Below are positions 59,015 to 64,000 of a stretch of 64,000 nucleotides of DNA, in pieces. A model generated the notes under the pieces. It saw only the letters and a list, made by a program, of their open reading frames with translations, was not told where the DNA came from and made no database searches. The translations under genes were made by a program, and so were the position numbers. Source of the stretch: Enoplolaimus lenunculus (Eukaryota; Nematoda; Enoplea; Enoplida; Thoracostomopsidae). Every line of letters begins with the position of its first letter. Within the stretch, counting starts at the first letter, position 1. The stretch covers positions 496,001 to 560,000 of the forward strand of contig JASANG010000753.1 in NCBI GenBank assembly GCA_030248215.1. Reading direction: 5' to 3'.

Positions 59015-60288
59015 TTGGTTTGTGGATTGGCGTGTCACTTAGCCAGTCCAGGATAGTGATTTCATTGCTGAGCCTCTAAGATTGGACTGATTTTGTTACT
59101 TTGGCTTATGCCAAGCATTATACGCGTGTCCTTACGCTGAGGCTTAGGAATATGCCTACACTACTGTTTTGGTCCACGGCTATGCATTACCAATTTTATG
59201 CAAAACGAGGTCTGGGGTACGATTATCCCTTTATTATGTTAAATTTGACAAAATTTTAAAGATTCGAATTTCACTTTTCGGTAATGAAACACGTCGAAAT
59301 CAGGTTATACATATACTGGCCAAATTCAACATGCATGAGCGATCTTGGTGCATTATTGTAGTTTTCGTGCTATTTGTGTCGCTTTTGTGCTTGCAGGCGT
59401 TGAGTTTGTGCTAGTCTGCTGGATGTAAACTATTCGGATTCTCGTGCAAAATCTTGGGATTCTGTCGTTGAAAGAACTCGCTAATTCTTGCGTTCTGGCC
59501 CACTACAAAATATTGCTGCATGTCTGTCGGATATTAGAAGGTTTCTTGCTTGCCTGACCTAGCATATCTGTTCTTGCACAGAGCCCCTTCCGCTGACAGC
59601 TCTTTCTCACACAAATGGTGGTATACTTTTTAAACCTACAGGGGTAATCTTTCTGATTTTCCCAACTGGTTACTTTTGACGCCCGTTTGTGGACAGTAGG
59701 CTCGGCCATGGAACTGTGCACCGGTACGCATTGAGTCTGCTTTTGTGTCAGTTGTCAGCCTTCTGCTTTAATGTACCGGCCCGTGTTAATTATGGGGGCC
59801 TACGCATTTAGAGACAGTAAGGCTGGTTTGCTTATAGACTTGGAAGCATAGACCGTGTTAAAACTTATGTTTAGGATTATATTTAACCCTACGCCTTTGG
59901 GCTTAGGCATAAGCTAAGTAGGAACGTCCTTGCTACACATTCATTAAAAACATACGCTGCTGGTTTCTGGAGTACGCGTTTCCTAGATTTTACATCCTCG
60001 CAAGCGTTTGTTTGGTTTTCGTAGCTTTTAAAGCTTATTGTAAGCCTTATTTCAGACCCGCAGTCAGAAGACTTAGTTTATTTTTGAAAAACTTTGGTCC
60101 GCCTAGAAAAGTTTCAACAACGTTTTTAAACAAATTGAACCCATCTGCATGCGCCCCCCCCCCGGGAAATTGCTTGCCCCTCTCCTCCTTTTACGCAGTA
60201 AGCTGGCTGCGGGCCGGTCTTCGTTGTGTCGCGATGTTAAATGTTAAGTTGCGTTTTCCGGGACAAAATTTTCAATTCAGGAAAATAT

Positions 60289-60647
60289 TGGCTGGGTTTC
60301 TTAAACCCTACTACTTAAGTATGACTTGATTCCTTAATATGTGCGAGCAATTACTTAACCAATTTAATCGTTTCTAAAAGCGAACTTAAGCTAAGTAAAT
60401 ACTTAAGTCACCGATCAAATTCAATGGTGTTCAGACTGACAGTTCACGCGTATTAACTTTAATCGAATTGAAATTGCAGCCTCGTTGTGTCTTCTCCTTT
60501 ATACAAAGCAAAACTGTTGCTTCGTTGTGATGCCAATGACTCACTCAAATTTGGCATTTATTTGTTTTTGTTTAAAAAGTTACTTAAGTCGACGACTTTA
60601 GTAAATACTTTAAACGTAACCTAAGTAAGATTTGAGGAACCCAGCCA
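60289..60647. mobile_element. MITE with TGGCTGGGTTTCTTAAA ends
   Basis: It begins TGGCTGGGTTTCTTAAA and ends TTTGAGGAACCCAGCCA, inverted with two differences. The interior is dense in ACTTAAGT and TTAAGTAAAT motifs, which also fill the degraded region at 8560-9000. No transposase. Confidence 0.8.
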
Positions 60648-60967
60648 AAGTTTATATTTTCAACGAAAATTTTTGCAATGTAACGTGTTCACTTTGTTCG
60701 AGGCATGCCAGGTTTTTGTCTGTTTGCTGTTTTCGAATTGTGTTTTAGAATTATTAGGCTTTCACATGTTTGTAATTGTGGTTGTGTTTTAGCTGTTAGT
60801 GATATGGTCTGTCATCATCAGTATCACAATATTGTCGCAACTATCAGCGAACAACCGGTGTAGATGTTTTATCGAAATTTTGGTAATGATTTTCTTATAA
60901 TATATAGTATAATTCGTACTTATATCAGGGCGTCAAGCAGAAACTGTATTTTACGTACCTGATCTGG

Positions 60968-60980
60968 AATAATAATAATC

Positions 60981-61017
<37 letters not shown>
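60968..61017. repeat. (AAT)n microsatellite
   Basis: About 50 bases of AAT/ATA triplet repeat. No coding context. Confidence 0.95.
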
Positions 61018-61018
<1 letters not shown>

Positions 61019-61075
61019 TTGAGTTTTGCCGGAACAGATATTGAAATAGGAAGTTGAAGTAATTTTTGACACATT

Positions 61076-61287
61076 TAGGGTTGCGCTATGCTTTCTTTGA
61101 TGTGCGGTGCCGTCCGGCGGCGTCCGTCACGTACACGGTACCGTCCGTCGCCCGTACCGGCCGTCCGTCAGCGTGCGGTATCGTACGCAAATAACTCACG
61201 TACGCTAACGTATAGTGACGGACGGGGTGCCGTATGGGTGACGCACGGGGACGAACGGCGCCAGACGTCAGGTATAGCGCAACCCGA
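61076..61287. mobile_element. GC-rich foldback MITE, copy 4
   Basis: The ends are GGGTTGCGCTATGC and GGTATAGCGCAACCC. The interior reads CCGTCCGGCGGCGTCCGTCA on one arm and GACGGACGGGGTGCCGTATG on the other, giving a near-complete hairpin. The largest copy in the window. Confidence 0.87.
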
Positions 61288-61936
61288 ATAGTTCTTTATC
61301 AACCCCCAAAAACTAGGTATAAATGCCCGTATGCAGCCTAATAGTTTCCCTCAAGTTGGTAATTCTTGGAACTCTATTTTTTAGCTTTTTGAATTGCTAA
61401 TAAAAGAAAACTCACGAGAAAATTAGCATATGGAATAACTTTAACTTGTGTAAAACTTAATGCCCGATTCACACGTGCAAGAGTTTGCAAGTAACACTCC
61501 GCTGCAATTTTTTTACTGAGTTTTCGAACAAAACGCTCCGTTGCACAAGTTGCAGCTGTGAGTTCTCGCGGCAACAACGTGCACAGGTGAATGGAAGTCG
61601 GCAATAAATATTCTTTGCACTAACGGTTGCCACGGGGTATGTCCGATTTCGAAAAGGGGGCTTCATTGTATAAATATATTTTGAAGTTGGTGGATTGTCG
61701 TGTGTCACCAACTAAATAAATTGCCAAAAACCCTTAGTCAAAAATGTCAAAGGAAAGCTTGATTTCTACACTCCGTCGTTACGCCATTAATGGCTGGTTC
61801 GTCGAACGTTGGAACATGGCTTAATTGGCAGCTTCTCAAATATTGATTTGGTTTGGGCTTTTGATGCTTGTTTCATTGTTGTGATTTTTAGTCTAAAATA
61901 GCGTCAGCTTCTTAGCCACTTGACTATTATTGTTCG

Positions 61937-62120
61937 GGCCAATGTTACTTTAATGGGCGTAACAGAAGATTAAGCGTATTCCCGAGCCTAAGCCTAAGCG
62001 TTGAAAATATGTGTTCCTAAGCATAAGCCTAAGCCTAAGCAAAAACTGTAATCTAGAATCTAAACGTACGCTTTTATGGACCAACCAGAAACTTGGACGC
62101 CTGTTACAGTAACATGAGCC
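61937..62120. mobile_element. hAT-type MITE with TTAGGC-like interior, copy 4
   Basis: It begins GGCCAATGTTACTTTAATGG, carries AAGCATAAGCCTAAGCCTAA inside and ends CTGTTACAGTAACATGAGCC. An exact ATTGTTCG is present at 61929-61936 and at 62125-62132, four bases beyond the apparent right end. Confidence 0.8.
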
Positions 62121-62425
62121 ATTCATTGTTCGCACGACTGTTTCGATGTTGTGGTGTTTTCGTTTTGATTTGACGCTTCAAATTTAGAAGTTTTTATTCG
62201 GAAGCCACTAAGTGTGTGTTAATTATATTGTTGTTATTGCCAGGGAGCGACCGTAAATCCAATTCCGGTTTAATATTGAGCGAAAAAAACGGACATCTGT
62301 ATCCGGTTTCAGTATCTGGTATTTGCGGCGTTGACTGAATGTCATAAAACAGCTTTTTTTTACATCTTGATGTGCTAGACAATTTTGCTGTAACTCTATT
62401 CGTGGGCAAGTCAGTAAGATTAAGG

Positions 62426-62560
62426 GTTGCGCTATAGTTTACTGAGCCGGACGCCGACGCGCGCCGACGTACACCTCCGCAACGCGGCGGCGTGCGGCAA
62501 AATTTTCACCGCGTCGCGCGGCGGCGTCCAACGGCGCGCGCGCGAGTATAGCGCAACCTT
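62426..62560. mobile_element. GC-rich foldback MITE, copy 5 (CGCGC-rich variant)
   Basis: The ends are GGGTTGCGCTATAG and GTATAGCGCAACC. Here the interior is GCCGACGCGCGCCGACG and GCGTCGCGCGGCGGCG, not CGTCCGTC units, so it is a separate subfamily sharing the same termini. Confidence 0.83.
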
Positions 62561-62961
62561 TTGTCTTTTATTATAACGTGAAATTAAAAATCCAAGCTCA
62601 GCATACGTACATAGTATACTTTCAAATCAGTACACACGTATATATTTTAGCACGGCTCAAATACTGCCAACAGTGCACAAATTTAGATACATTGTGTATC
62701 CGGCGAACATCCGGTTGCGATAAAAATTCAGTCCGACTCCGGTTCCGGTATCCGGTAAAATTAACATCCGATCGATCCCTTGTTGTAAAGTTTATTTGTT
62801 TGTTTCAGATACCGGTTCGAGTCATGCACGACGCGACTATCATTGATTTGCCATCAAAATTTGCATTTTATTGATGAATCTCTCTTCTTCCATACAAAAT
62901 GCCAGTTTTTACTCGGTTTGGAAACATCAAACAATGCCATAATCACAGTTTAGTTTTAAAG

Positions 62962-63135
62962 GTAGGCTCTTGTACGCTTCTATCCATAAGCGCAAGCTAA
63001 GGCGTAGGCATAAATTTTGGCTGTAGGAAAAGGTTTACGTATGCCTAAAGTCTACACCCTTGTCTTACTCTTAACCTTTACCGAAAAAGCCTAAGCTTGG
63101 AGTCTTGTTCTGAAATGTGGGCGGAAGTGTACAAC
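62962..63135. repeat. MITE, CTCTTGTACAC family
   Basis: The left GTAGGCTCTTGTACGCTTCT and right GGGCGGAAGTGTACAACAG are imperfect inverted ends. The interior has CTAAGGCGTAGGC and GCCTAAGCTT sequence. Confidence 0.65.
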
Positions 63136-64000
63136 AGCGATATTGTTTTTGTTTTTGCAATTTCTGTGGTGCAGATTTGCAATGTAAGTTTACAATTTTT
63201 TAAAATTTGTCAAGGTTTTTGGGATGAATTTTAAGTCTCTTTTTTTCAGAATACTCGTAGCAATGTTCTCCCGTCAACGCTTGTACAATGCCTTCCCTAC
63301 AAACTTAAAACGCAAGCCAAAGTCGTTTATGCCAAAATTTTAAAAATTTGAAAATTTTGACAATTGTAAGATGAAATAGCGTGCAATAGAAGATTTCCTG
63401 CAAATTATTTTTATTGAAAAAAATTCTCGTTGCGCAGTTGTTCAAGACATGAATAGTTTCGTAATAGCACAGGGTATTCGTACCGATATGATGAATATAT
63501 TAATATATACTTTTGTAATTAACGTTTGTTGTTGTAAATATTATTTAATACCATTTAGTTTGGTATTCAGTGTTTGTTCCATCAATTCATACTGGCCGAT
63601 CCATGGGTGATGCCATCCAGGCCAAGGCCACTCCAACAGAAACCACGGCCAAAATTTTGTATTATGATTTCTTACTGAAATCGCGTTTGGCTTCTCGATC
63701 GCGAGCTTTTTTTTCACTTTTATGTAATCGCGAGGCATCGTTCTCAGTTGGAGTGACTGGACTGGATCCGCCACTGAAGCTACAGCTGTAGTACCGGTAA
63801 TACATGCTATAGTCATGCAGTCCTATCGGTACTTGTTTACATACTTTCCGTCACACTGGTATTAGTTTGATAGATGGCAATTTATTGTCATACCTTTCCG
63901 GTGCTGTTCATTGTTTTCCTGACCCTAAGCGTAAAGGTAAGCATATTTTGTTATTACAGACTTGCGTGTGTGGAGAGAAAGTAAAGAAGTGTCATCTTTT

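Larger units (their letters stand above)
58838..64000. other. BICDL 3' side: repeats, no confident gene
   Basis: Besides the listed elements, it holds a partial TTAGGC-type MITE near 59100-59190, a GTTGCACAAGTTGCAGCTG-rich foldback near 61460-61600 and a CCGGTATCCGG-type fragment near 62240-62360 and 62700-62770. Acceptor-like sites at 59396, 62808, 63250 and 63568 precede short open stretches, but none reads like the expected adaptor C-terminus. The frame at 63570-63791 is open but unrecognised. Confidence 0.45.

Noticed and set aside
62820-62874. Possible last BICDL exon (IPVRVMHDATIIDL)
   Set aside because: The acceptor is good, but the phase left by exon 11 reads a different frame that stops quickly, and neither matches the family C-terminus.

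Overview
The window is nuclear DNA from an invertebrate animal. Six protein-coding genes have many short GT-AG introns and well-conserved animal orthologues, and they sit in AT-rich sequence packed with short terminal-inverted-repeat (TIR) transposons. The species cannot be named from the sequence. Two clues point toward Ecdysozoa, possibly a nematode. First, an ATRX-type ADD domain is on a gene of its own, as in insects. Second, one transposon family carries short tandem TTAGGC runs, the nematode telomere unit. Neither clue is decisive.

Layout. 1-4607 (minus): a LINE with a CCHC-bearing ORF1 and an endonuclease plus reverse transcriptase ORF2 that is open to the left edge. 6009-8398 (minus): a SPIN90/NCKIPSD orthologue reduced to the Arp2/3-binding leucine-rich domain. 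10648-19017 (plus): an ACAD9-type acyl-CoA dehydrogenase in 18 exons, whose position for the catalytic glutamate is Met. 20310-22469 (plus): TM2D2. 24637-30061 (minus): the oxidoreductase subunit of oligosaccharyltransferase (MAGT1/TUSC3, Ost3/6 family), with its CxxC intact. 30062-38650: gene-free and repeat-rich, including a mariner/Tc1-like transposon, TA-flanked MITEs (one carrying a tRNA-derived SINE) and several other short families. 38659-45890 (plus): the stand-alone ADD-domain protein. 48835-58837 (plus): a BICD-like (BICDR/BICDL) dynein adaptor, with its 3' end unresolved. 58838-64000: repeats only, as far as I can read.

The genes do not form one pathway. ACAD9 is mitochondrial (complex I assembly in mammals). 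TM2D2 and the OST subunit are membrane proteins of the secretory system. SPIN90 acts on actin, the ADD protein on chromatin, and BICDL on dynein transport. Exon boundaries were placed by hand from GT-AG sites, continuous reading phase and remembered human orthologues. The phases close exactly in all six models, which gives good support except for the terminal exons flagged in the entries.

The observations I rate highest are the apparently catalytically dead ACAD9, the separated ADD module, the Val in the CC1 box of the dynein adaptor, splice acceptors placed 3, 8 and 41 bases before start codons (suggesting spliced-leader trans-splicing or 5'-UTR introns), and the structure of the MITE families.
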